Source of the DNA: Prostheceraeus crozeri
Taxonomy: Eukaryota > Platyhelminthes > Polycladida > Euryleptidae
Assembly: GCA_907163375.1 (NCBI GenBank)
Contig: CAJQUW010005784.1
Location: forward strand, 186,001 to 250,000
Direction: 5' to 3'
DNA: 64,000 nt
Positions 51,790-59,728 of the stretch are shown here, one piece after another. The position numbers and the translations under genes were made by a program. The notes below the pieces were generated by a model. The model was given only the letters and a program-made list of their open reading frames with translations, made no database searches and had not been told where the DNA came from. Position 1 is the first letter of the stretch; each line of letters starts with the position of its first letter.

Positions 51790-52216
51790 TTATAGATTGT
51801 TTAACTCTAACATAATATCTAGAAATGGTACTCCTTTTTGTAATTTGTACAAAAACGTATAAACATAATTGTCCACAATAGGTAGTGCCTGGTGTTTGAA
51901 TTTGAAACGTATTGTATGTTCCCGTTCCAAGTAATTCTTTTACTTCATTTGTAGGGGGCAAACCGTATGAATCAAAATAATAGTTCTGCTGATGATTTTT
52001 AACGCCTGCTGACCAATGTACACCTTTTTCATCTGACGTATGAAGATTTGTTATGAAATTTACAGTTATTGATGGCCTATTTTTTAGGAATTGTAATTCG
52101 TTTCTCATTAGGACATGAAAATTCTTTATTCCTAATCGATCAGCGATCTTATTTAAATCGAAATTTGTCGTGGTTTGTTTGCCGTATTGTTTTAGAAACT
52201 CTTTTATGTTTTTCAT
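51790..52216 (-). pseudogene. P1 adenain-type cysteine protease, 3' frameshift
   Basis: The start at 52216 matches P2's. Catalytic His ('KGVHWSAG'), Asp ('YYFDSYG') and Cys ('YCGQLC') are present. One extra T in a run after 'CLYV' shifts the last ~20 codons; P2 has four Ts there and an intact end. Adenain-type enzymes mature capsid proteins. The N-terminal extension in the longer frame (to 52270) is not shared with P2 and is ignored. Confidence 0.85.
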
Positions 52217-52478
52217 TTTATAATAAAAGAATTTCTTATAAGGGCCCCCTAGATTTAAAAACTGCCTCATAATGATGGCTTTCCTTACTACTTATTCGAT
52301 TTTGAAATGATTTAATTTAATCTAATTAAAAAGTTACATTGCTTAACAGAATTCCTTTTTCATGAACTTCTCAAAATGATTTAGAAAAAACTGAGTTTTA
52401 GATAGTTCTTGAATCACTGCTTGCTTGCTTGCTTGCTTTTCAGATGTAGTTGTCAACCATCATCTACTAACTATAATA

Positions 52479-52943
52479 TTACAAATTTCTGTCCACGCGA
52501 GGACGAGGTTTCATTGGCTGAGAGAAAAATGACGTCATATAACAGCATAATGAAAATGATTGATAACAAAAACTTTCATATTTCCGAAGACAATCTTCTA
52601 ACAATGAGTCTTTTGAGGAAACCACAAATTCATGTCGGGTAGATAAACACGTCGGTAATTGATGATGAAGGTTGTCAATCTTTTCGCCCGTTTCTCTTTC
52701 TTTCGTTTCTTCCACGAGTAAGCGTTTGCCTTTTCTTCTCCGTTTTCTCTCCTTCTCAGAAAATGCAGGGTCAAAAATAATAGGAAATTTACCCATTTGT
52801 TCAATGATAAAAGTGTTATATTCTGCCTTCCTCTCATTGGAAATATATCGTTTTGAAATTTCTGCAAATAACTCCGGAAACATAGCAATAATGTTTGACT
52901 GCTCTTCGATAACTTCTTGTGTCATGACTGAACACAGCGGCAC
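52479..52943 (-). CDS. P1 unknown ORF near right end
   Basis: 154 codons. The first ~90 are helical and strongly charged ('SEKERKRRRKGKRLLVEETK'); the last part overlaps AT-rich DNA shared with P2 and may be noise. It lies between the protease and the right terminal repeat, transcribed inwards. No homologous ORF is obvious in P2. Regulatory or accessory function is possible but unsupported. Confidence 0.35.
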   Translation of the reverse strand: MPLCSVMTQEVIEEQSNIIAMFPELFAEISKRYISNERKAEYNTFIIEQMGKFPIIFDPAFSEKERKRRRKGKRLLVEETKERETGEKIDNLHHQLPTCLSTRHEFVVSSKDSLLEDCLRKYESFCYQSFSLCCYMTSFFSQPMKPRPRVDRNL

Positions 52944-53144
52944 ACACGATACAATGACAGAAGAGAGAGAAATGTAACAATACAGCTGCCAGATGCTTTG
53001 ACGTCATGTGGTTGTGCTGACGCGCTGGTAAGAATTAAAACAACTTGCCTAACGTACAACTAAAATCTAATTGTATCACAATAGCTGTAGCGACAAAAGG
53101 AATTGTAAGAACGGCAGATGAAATGACAATAGTGTGAGCGGCTA

Positions 53145-53665
53145 CTTAGCTATCGTCCATCTCTTTCTTAATTTATTATAATGTTCTAATCTTAACAATA
53201 GTTGCGCTTCCTTATCTTTCATGTACCTGACTCTATCTTTGTGTCTTGCTATATCCATTTCATATGATAATGAAGGATATAAGGGGGCTGATGGTTCTTT
53301 TGTTTTTACATCTTCCATTTTTAAATGAATATCTTTGTTCATATTCATTTTTGTTTTTGCTAATTTCAGAAGGCCCCTACTTGCATTTTTGATATGCTAA
53401 ATTTCAAGAGGTCCCTATTTTTGCATTTGGATTTGTTAAATTTCAAGGGGGTCTAATTTAGCTGTTTTTTTTATAAATTTCAAGAGGTCCCTATTTTGCA
53501 TTTGGTCTTGCTAAATTTCAAGAGGTCCCTATTTTTGCATTTTGGGGCTGATTTTGCAGGTAGGGTAGTTAATTTTGGGCATTTTGGGGCTGATTTTGAA
53601 GGTATGTTAATTCTGGATTTTTTTCAAATTATTGGGTGTTTTGGGACGGCCTATATTATACTACT
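53145..53665 (-). repeat. P1 right terminal inverted repeat (521 bp)
   Basis: Complement of 36856-37377, ending ...TATACTACT. It contains a 68-codon stub of the membrane-protein gene on the minus strand (53348 to 53142). The stub differs from the left copy at two residues (Lys to Arg, Asn to Asp type changes). Confidence 0.9.
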
Positions 53666-53671
53666 GTTGTC
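53666..53671. repeat. Right target duplication of P1 (GTTGTC)
   Basis: Exact copy of 36850-36855. Confidence 0.9.
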
Positions 53672-53702
53672 ATGACGTTTCTTTGAGAGTTTCTTTTAGA
53701 GT

Positions 53703-54299
53703 CAACGTTTGGTACAGGATCTACTAGGAGTTATCGAGCATTTTGACGACATTTTGATTTTTTGGCAATACCAAGGACGAGCATGATTCCAGTTTACACA
53801 TAATCCTGAGCAGACTAAAAGAGATAAGTCTGAAATTGAACCGCGATAAATGTCAGTTTTTCCCGGAAGAAATTGAATTCATAGGTCTCATGTTGTCGTC
53901 TCAAGAAGTCAAATCACTTGATAGCAAAAATAAACGCGATTTTGAATTCAGAATTGCGATCGTTTATAGGTTTATCTGAGTACGTGACACATAGATTTGC
54001 TTCAATTTTTTTTCAGTTTTGCATCTCCGTTGTATGAGCTGTCGAAACAGAAAGAATTTGTATGGTTTGGTGAATGCAATACAACTTTTCATCAGATGAA
54101 GAAAGTCGTTAAAGAAATTCGGCCTTTGAAATTTTTTGATTTACGTGGACATTCTGTATTCAAAACAGATGCGTCCGGTGTAGCTTTAGGTGCTGTCCTG
54201 ATTCATAACAACAAGCCTATTCTTTTTTCATCAAGAAAATTGACTGATGTTGAAGCAAGGTATTCGCAGTTAGAACGTGAAGTTTTAGGCATTCTGTGA
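53703..54299 (+). pseudogene. Ty3/Gypsy retrotransposon RT-RNase H relic
   Basis: It begins inside the palm with 'QRLVQDLLGVIEHFDDILIF', the [Y/F]xDD catalytic block with Phe in place of Tyr. After a one-base frame change comes 'RDKCQFFPEEIEFIG', the usual thumb motif. A further break is followed by RNase H ('FKTDASGVALGAVL', 'SQLEREVLGIL') in 53997-54299. No integrase or LTR was found. It lies between P1 and P2; whether one Polinton split it could not be shown from the left flank of P1. Confidence 0.8.
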
Positions 54300-54499
54300 A
54301 ATGTAATTATTCTTAAGCAGCATAATTTAAATGATAAAGTAAAATGAATTAAGCCAAGCTGCTGTTTATATTTTATTATGATTCATAAATTTTCGCCGGT
54401 ATAACGGCCTGTTCACATATCAAATAATCTAGGACACAAATTTCAAATATCATCAAAATATGAAGTTATCAAAGATATCAAAATTATCAAAAATTGGCA

Positions 54500-54505
54500 C
54501 TAAAG
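54500..54505. repeat. Predicted left target duplication of P2 (CTAAAG)
   Basis: The six bases preceding AGTAGTATATAGTG. The partner copy should follow the far end of P2, outside the window. Position is inferred from the P1 arrangement. Confidence 0.55.
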
Positions 54506-54515
54506 AGTAGTATAT

Positions 54516-54581
54516 AGTGTGACATCCGGCGCGACGCTTCGCTTCGCTTTGCTTCGCTTCGCTTGCGCCGGATGTCACACT
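54516..54581. repeat. Terminal hairpin of P2 (17-bp arms)
   Basis: AGTGTGACATCCGGCGC (54516-54532) pairs perfectly with 54565-54581. The loop is 32 nt of TTCGC-type repeats. Ten bases from the element tip, it may be a terminal replication or packaging signal, or simply a GC-rich palindrome. Confidence 0.8.
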
Positions 54582-54689
54582 TTTGCGGGTTTTTCAAAAA
54601 ATCAAAATTTCAAAAATTTCAAAAATTTAGGTAGACTTCAAATTTCACGTGGCCGAAGACCGAAGGGCGAAAATTTAAGCGTTTTTAAA

Positions 54690-55025
54690 AATACCCAATT
54701 TTCAAATTTTTCAAAATCTCAAAATTTGAGAATTACAATTTTCACCCTTAAAATCATGACCGTTGCAGGACACCGAAAAAATCATAAAAGTTAAGAATCT
54801 CAAATTTGAGATTAAGATCATTTTTTACTTTGAAAATCATGACCGTTGCAGGACACTGAAAAAATCATAAAAGTTAAGAATCTCAAAATTTGAGAATTAC
54901 AATTTTCACCCTCGCTTAAATCATGACCGTTGCAGGACACCGAAAAAATCATAAAAGTTAAGAATCTCAAAATTTGAGAATTACAATTTTCACCCCCGCC
55001 AAAATCATGACCGTTCTAGAACACC
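54690..55025. repeat. ~80-bp tandem repeats in P2 end
   Basis: Four units, each containing 'AATCATGACCGTTGCAGGACA' variants (without the last base) then 'AAAAAATCATAAAAGTTAAG' and 'TTTGAGAATTACAATTTTCA'. They lie in the terminal region like the repeat blocks at the P1 and PalE ends. Confidence 0.8.
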
Positions 55026-55074
55026 GAAAATTAGTATTTTTAAAAACGTCTTTTAAATCCATTTTTCAGGTTTT

Positions 55075-55165
55075 TAAAATATATCATGTGACTAAAAATA
55101 TTTGAAGGAATTGACATATTCTTAACAATAAGTTTAGGTACTTTTACAATTGTCATTCAATTGTA
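55075..55165 (+). pseudogene. Relic of the P1-type membrane-protein gene in P2
   Basis: DNA around 'TTCTTAACAATAAGTTTAGG' aligns with P1 37380-37450, giving a broken frame with 'FLTISLGTFTIVI'. The orientation (outer to inner) is what an inverted P1-like terminal repeat would show. Only the hydrophobic portion remains. Confidence 0.5.
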
Positions 55166-55589
55166 GAGAACATCTGCTTCTCGCATTTATGAATAAAATG
55201 CATTTCAGTGCAAGGAGCTGTGTCCTCCAACTCAAACATTTGAAAGGAAACAATGTATGAAAGAACAAACAGCTGCTACACCCACTTAGACATTTGTAAG
55301 ACGTGAAATATATAACCAGCAAATCCTGCTCCGGCTGCAATGCCGTGAAATAATACACAACAACAATAATCGACATGGCTATTTCAAACAATTGTGCTGA
55401 AGACTTATTTAATTTAACAGTGTTTCTTGTCAGTGAAGGTTGTGTCAAAACGCTCTCGTCATATATTTCTCAAAATGAGACAAGATTAATTTGAAGATAG
55501 AAGAAAACAATCTTTGCCAGGGAGGATGAAAAAATTACGGGAGGAATTCAAGAGGAATATATTTTGAGAGGTATGAATTTACAGATACT

Positions 55590-55880
55590 TTGAGTGATTT
55601 CATAGAGCCAAATGGTGGAGAGAATAATACAATTGTAAACTTACACAAATTCTTGTTGCATGAAAAAAGAAACAATTCACTCAGTGTTATGTGTAAAATT
55701 TTTATCGGTAAGCACTATCTGCTCTCTGTTTGTGATAATGACAAGTCTTATTTTTATAGTCTCTTGAAGCAAAATCATATCAATTATTCACGCACCGAAG
55801 TTTCATTTGTTATGAAATTAGGTAAATTAGCAGACAAATTTCCTACGCTTTGTTGGGTGTCTGTTTCTCTTGTACTTTAA
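55590..55880 (+). CDS. P2 unknown small ORF
   Basis: 96 codons starting 'MSDFIEPNGGENNTIV'. The middle, 'IFIGKHYLLSVCDNDKSYFY', is protein-like, but there is no P1 counterpart or known motif. Marginal support. Confidence 0.3.
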   Translation: MSDFIEPNGGENNTIVNLHKFLLHEKRNNSLSVMCKIFIGKHYLLSVCDNDKSYFYSLLKQNHINYSRTEVSFVMKLGKLADKFPTLCWVSVSLVL

Positions 55881-56319
55881 AAGTCACGACCTAATGTTAT
55901 CGGAAGATTGACTTCATTGTGTAAAGCAATTATGTGTCATTCCAAATGATTCCATTCTTCTCCCAAACAATGGTGCGTCATTTAGCGATAATACCGCGCT
56001 GACATATTCAATGGAATTTGGATGTTAAACTCCGCTATTGTTATTGCGATACGGCCGCAAGACACTTTATTTTCAATTTTAGACCTATGCTATTTCATTT
56101 TAATTTTCTTAACAATGGTGCGCCATTCAGCTAAAATACTGCGCCATTCAACTAATCAAATGAACGCGTTGACATTAGACGCGCTGTGAAGAAAATTTAT
56201 CATTCTTGAAACCCCTCTGTTTTATATGCAATGTAAATACAATAGAGTGTTTCAACCAATGAAACCTTGTCCACTCGTGGACAGAAATCCTATTGTTTAG
56301 AAAACTTGTATCTTATATG

Positions 56320-56535
56320 CAATGCTATTTCCTGTTTTATATGCAATGTTATTTCCTGTTTTATATGCAATGTTATTTCCTGTTTTATATGCAATGCTAT
56401 TTCCTGTTTTATATGCAATGTTATTTCCTGTTTTATATGCAATGCTATTTCCTGTTTTATATGCAATGCTATTTTCTGTTTTATATGCAATGTTATTTCC
56501 TGTTTTATATGCAATGCTATTTCCTGTTTTCAATC
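56320..56535. repeat. 24-bp minisatellite, ~9 units
   Basis: The unit is TTATATGCAATGYTATTTCCTG plus TT. Because 24 is a multiple of three, every frame is open in both directions, producing many artefactual ORFs. It is absent from P1 at the matching position (~52,500), so it expanded in P2. Confidence 0.9.
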
Positions 56536-56774
56536 ATTTTCATTATGTTGTTATATGACGTCATTTTTCTCTCATCCAATGAAACCTTGTCCACACGTGG
56601 ACAAATTTACATGTATTTCAATGTATCCAAATTGAATGTATGCAAAGTGGATGTAACCAAATTGAAATATCCATGTGTTGTTTTTAATTTCTCATTTACG
56701 GGAATATAATAGAAACATTGTATCTTCTATAAAAATGAGAAACATCAGGGACTTCCAAAAAATATACAGCAAAC

Positions 56775-56900
56775 AAAACCACGTCAAATTTCGATTTAAA
56801 TGAGATTGCTAAGCAATTGGGAATAAAGAATTTTCACATATTGATGAGTAATGAATTACTATTGATAAAAGATGTGCGAAACACTAACTCTACTAATACA
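56775..56900 (+). pseudogene. Partial duplicate of the protease N-terminus in P2
   Basis: The frame around 'TTSNFDLNEIAKQLGIKNF' then 'HILMSNELLLIKD' matches residues ~15-46 of the protease, but the rest is missing. It sits ~300 bp before the intact protease, so an older copy or a tandem duplication was lost. Confidence 0.7.
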
Positions 56901-56954
56901 ATGCAACAATGTAACGTTTAAATTAAGATTAAATTAAATCAATTCAAAATTGAA

Positions 56955-57130
56955 TAAGTAGTAAAGAAAGACATCATTAGAGACCAGTTTTAAATCCATA
57001 CCCCCCCAAGCAGTAAGGAAAGTCATCATTATAAAAATGTTTTAAATCAATACCCCCTTCTGACTAAGTAGTAAGGAAAGACATCATTAGAGAACAGTTT
57101 TAAATCAATACCCCCCCTTCTGACTTCTAG
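56955..57130. repeat. Three ~60-bp direct repeats before the P2 protease
   Basis: Units contain 'AGTAGTAAGGAAAGACATCA' and 'TTTTAAATCAATACCCCCC'. The first and third are nearly identical. P1 has one recognisable unit near 52260-52300 (complement). Confidence 0.75.
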
Positions 57131-57159
57131 GGGTCCCTTAAGAAATTTTTTATTATAAA

Positions 57160-57585
57160 ATGAACAACATAAATGAGTTTTTGAAATTATATGGAACACA
57201 AACGACAACGAATTTCGACCTAAAGAAAATCGCTAATCGATTAGGAACAAAGAATTTTCATGTTCTAATGAGAAACGAATTACAATTCCTAAAAAATAGG
57301 CCATCAATAACTGTAAATTTCATAACAAATCTTCATACGTCAGATGAAAAAGGTGTACATTGGTCAGCAGGCGTTAAAAATCATCAGCAGAACTATTATT
57401 TTGATTCATACGGTTTGCCCCCTACAAATGAAGTAAAAGAATTACTTGGAACGGGAACATACAATACGTTTCAAATTCAAACACCAGGCACTACCTATTG
57501 TGGACAATTATGTTTATACGTTTTGTACAAATTACAAAAAGGAGTATCATTTCTAGATATTATGTTAGAGTTAAACAATCTATAA
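57160..57585 (+). CDS. P2 adenain-type cysteine protease, intact
   Basis: 141 residues. The triad is His67 ('KGVHWSAG'), Asp82 ('YYFDSYG') and Cys114 ('YCGQLC'), with Gln107 ('IQTPG') seven residues before the Cys, as the adenovirus protease has its oxyanion Gln. The compact length is shorter than adenain (~204). The start follows 'TTTTTTATTATAAA', the A/T-rich leader seen before many P1/P2 genes. It would process capsid precursors. It converges with the integrase gene, 11 bp away. Confidence 0.9.
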   Translation: MNNINEFLKLYGTQTTTNFDLKKIANRLGTKNFHVLMRNELQFLKNRPSITVNFITNLHTSDEKGVHWSAGVKNHQQNYYFDSYGLPPTNEVKELLGTGTYNTFQIQTPGTTYCGQLCLYVLYKLQKGVSFLDIMLELNNL

Positions 57586-57596
57586 CTCAAGCAAAG

Positions 57597-58910
57597 CTAA
57601 AGCTCTGTTTTCTGTAATTCGTTTTCATAAAATCTGCCTCTGATATCCTCATTATCTAATTCTTTAATTTCATAAGTAATCGGATAAGTTTCGTTTATTT
57701 TACAAACTTCAAATATCTCCTTAGTCCAGTATCCAACAAAACCTTTTTCAAATTTATTCTTATACTTGAATATTCGCACTCTATCCCCAATTTTAAATTT
57801 CGGCTTACGTTTCTGTAAATTCGGATTATTCTCATTCGAATAATTATTTTCGAATATTTTCTTTCGTATCAAATCGGGGTCGTTAGAAGCATTCTTTGTA
57901 GTTTCTTCAATACCAGAATGAACTTTATTATTGTACTCTTCTACAACTCCTGGTAATATCTTCAACCATTTCTGATTTCTTTGCTCAGTAAATTTCTTGA
58001 ATAATTTATTTTTTAACGTCCGATTGAATCTTTCTATCACTACGGCCTTCCCTGCATTTTCAGTTGAATAAACTGAGCCTTGGCGATGACTTTCGTCTGT
58101 TTCAAATAGTGGCTGAACGTTTCGGTTATAAAATTCCGACCCTTTATCAACAAACAATTTTTTTGGCTTTCTCTTACTTTCTTTAAAGATTATTTCAAAC
58201 GCATATTTAACTGATAGACCACTTTTATTTTTTAAAGGTTTTACCCAAGCGTATCGTGTATATAAATCTATAACGGTCAATGCGTATTTATAATCTTTTT
58301 CATTCGGCATATGAATAAGATCAGCACTCCAAATATCATCTTTATTAAATACTTTTACTTTCAATAAATATTTAGGCCTTCTATATTCCTTGTGGATTTC
58401 GGACGCGTAGGTTCGAGCGTTGCTCTCAGACAGCTTTGCTGTCGATTCATTTAAACCCTGGCCGAATAATATTTTAGCTTGTAAAGCTTTCTTAACAAAC
58501 ATTCTTTCAATTTTTTCTCTAAATGTAGGATTTTGAATACTATCTAATTCTTGAATCATCTTCTTATCAGCTGCATGTCGAGAACTTAGATCATGATTTC
58601 GATAAGCTAAATCATGTCTATAAGCGGCGGCATCTACTCTATTTATTGGTTCTTCACCTGGTTTCGGATTATTATTCTCATCTAGTCTTATATCTAATCG
58701 AGTTCCTGGACCGGTATATGAATGACCAGGAAGATGTTTTTCTTTCGAATATTTACTCCAAATAAATCCAGGAAAGTTTTCTAATGTTTTTTGTATGTCA
58801 CCTCCAATATGCTGACAATTTGAGTTTTTATGTACTTTTAAGAGATAATTCAATAAATCTAAATTAGAAATTTTTAATTCAATTAAATTTTCGGAATTTG
58901 TAAAATTCAT
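57597..58910 (-). CDS. P2 PLA2-integrase fusion, intact
   Basis: 437 residues. Residues ~45-125: PLA2-like domain with calcium loop 'YTGPGTRLDI' (65-74) and catalytic 'HDLAY' (99-103), as in parvovirus VP1 unique regions. Residues ~160-310: rve integrase with Asp197, Asp255 and Glu293 ('VVIERFNRTLK'). Residues ~350-435: SH3-like 'KPKFKIGDRVRIFKYK' domain ending 'GRFYENELQKTEL', typical of Polinton integrases. No zinc-binding HHCC domain is visible N-terminally; the PLA2 domain takes that place. No stop or splice signal was seen between the two halves. One polypeptide would link membrane breach with chromosomal integration, unless cleaved by the protease. Confidence 0.95.
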   Translation of the reverse strand: MNFTNSENLIELKISNLDLLNYLLKVHKNSNCQHIGGDIQKTLENFPGFIWSKYSKEKHLPGHSYTGPGTRLDIRLDENNNPKPGEEPINRVDAAAYRHDLAYRNHDLSSRHAADKKMIQELDSIQNPTFREKIERMFVKKALQAKILFGQGLNESTAKLSESNARTYASEIHKEYRRPKYLLKVKVFNKDDIWSADLIHMPNEKDYKYALTVIDLYTRYAWVKPLKNKSGLSVKYAFEIIFKESKRKPKKLFVDKGSEFYNRNVQPLFETDESHRQGSVYSTENAGKAVVIERFNRTLKNKLFKKFTEQRNQKWLKILPGVVEEYNNKVHSGIEETTKNASNDPDLIRKKIFENNYSNENNPNLQKRKPKFKIGDRVRIFKYKNKFEKGFVGYWTKEIFEVCKINETYPITYEIKELDNEDIRGRFYENELQKTEL

Positions 58911-58956
58911 TTTAAAAGATAAAAAAAAATTAAAAGATAAAATAAAATGAATGTTT

Positions 58957-59025
58957 TACCGAATCGAACTTTGTTCAGAGGCTTTAGCCGATCGGACCAA
59001 AGGTCCTGAGGTTATTACCGAATCA
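58957..59025. repeat. Miniature GC-rich hairpin cluster, P2 intergenic
   Basis: Three consecutive short stems (GAACTTTGTTC, GGCTTTAGCC-type, GGACCAAAGGTCC) lie between the integrase and the small Gly/Ala gene. A matching cluster in P1 lies between a different pair of genes (~49905-49998), so these units move independently of the genes. Confidence 0.75.
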
Positions 59026-59497
59026 TACTAGGACTTAGATATATTCCAGAACCATCTTTAGTTTCTTTAATTTCAATTAAATCATCAACATTGTGGAGAA
59101 TATTTTTAAGAACTCGTTTTCCTTCATCAACTAATTTTAATTTACTAATAAAATTATCTACTATTCCGTCACCCCTAGCAACTTTCTCTAACTCTCTGTT
59201 ATGACGTTTTTGTTCTTCTAATGCTGCCTTCTCTGATTTATTTTTATTTACTGCTTGGACAATACCAGCTGTCCCACCTGCAACACTTCCTGCAGCTGCT
59301 ATGCCACCTATTATTAGGGGAATTAATGGGAGAATCCCGCCATTCTTTTCTTCTTGTAATTGAATATTCTCTATCATTGGTTTACTTATGTAATACTTTT
59401 TTTTGTCAATCGTAATAGTTTTAGGGGTATTTTTGTCAACAATATTACGTAATTTTAATTCAACAGTTTTATTATTATTACTTTTCGCTTGCGACAT
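59015..59497 (-). CDS. P2 small Gly/Ala hydrophobic protein, intact
   Basis: 160 residues. The basic start 'MSQAKSNNNKTVELKLRN' leads to 'KKYYISKPMIENIQL'. The hydrophobic 'GGILPLIPLIIGGIAAAGS' (~55-75) follows, then an Ala/Lys-rich helix and a C-terminal 'YLSPSMIR'. The pattern recurs in Polinton/adenovirus-like small virion proteins and may be core- or membrane-active. The P1 copy has a stop. Confidence 0.7.
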   Translation of the reverse strand: MSQAKSNNNKTVELKLRNIVDKNTPKTITIDKKKYYISKPMIENIQLQEEKNGGILPLIPLIIGGIAAAGSVAGGTAGIVQAVNKNKSEKAALEEQKRHNRELEKVARGDGIVDNFISKLKLVDEGKRVLKNILHNVDDLIEIKETKDGSGIYLSPSMIR

Positions 59498-59509
59498 TTT
59501 TAATAAAAA

Positions 59510-59700
59510 AATTTTAAGTTATCAAAAATTTTAAGTTACGAAAAATTTTTAAGATATCAAAATTTTAATCTATTCTAGTTACGAAAAATTTTTAAGTTAA
59601 GAATTTTTTAATCTATTCTAGTTATGAAAAAATTTTTAAGTTAAGAATTTTTAAGTTAACAAAAATTTTAATCTATTCTAGTTATGAAAAAAATTTAATT
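59510..59700. repeat. AT-rich ~50-bp repeats between P2 capsid and small gene
   Basis: Units around 'AATTTTAATCTATTCTAGTT' and 'AAATTTTTAAGTTA'. Similar AT-rich repeats lie at 61075-61230 and 62755-62860, always before a start codon, so they may act as promoters. Confidence 0.6.
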
Positions 59701-59728
59701 AATTTATCGGAGCGAAGCTCCTCTGGCT

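Larger units (their letters stand above)
36856..53665 (+). mobile_element. P1: complete Maverick/Polinton, 16.8 kb, decayed
   Basis: Terminal inverted repeats of 522 and 521 bp begin AGTAGTATAATATAGG and are bounded by perfect GTTGTC duplications. Gene order: plus-strand membrane protein, coiled-coil protein, putative minor capsid and packaging ATPase. Minus-strand genes follow: polymerase B, a small protein, a membrane ATPase and a zinc-finger protein. Plus-strand fibre, two small virion-type proteins, major capsid and PLA2-integrase come next, then a minus-strand protease and an unknown ORF. All Polinton core functions are represented. Stops and frameshifts in at least six genes and a catalytic change in the integrase show this copy is dead as a unit, though polymerase and packaging ATPase are open. 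Polintons are virus-like elements replicated by protein-primed polymerase. Confidence 0.95.

Noticed and set aside
56290..56709. Several ORFs with repeated Cys/Phe or Lys/Gln units
   Set aside because: All are frames of a 24-bp tandem repeat and have no independent support.
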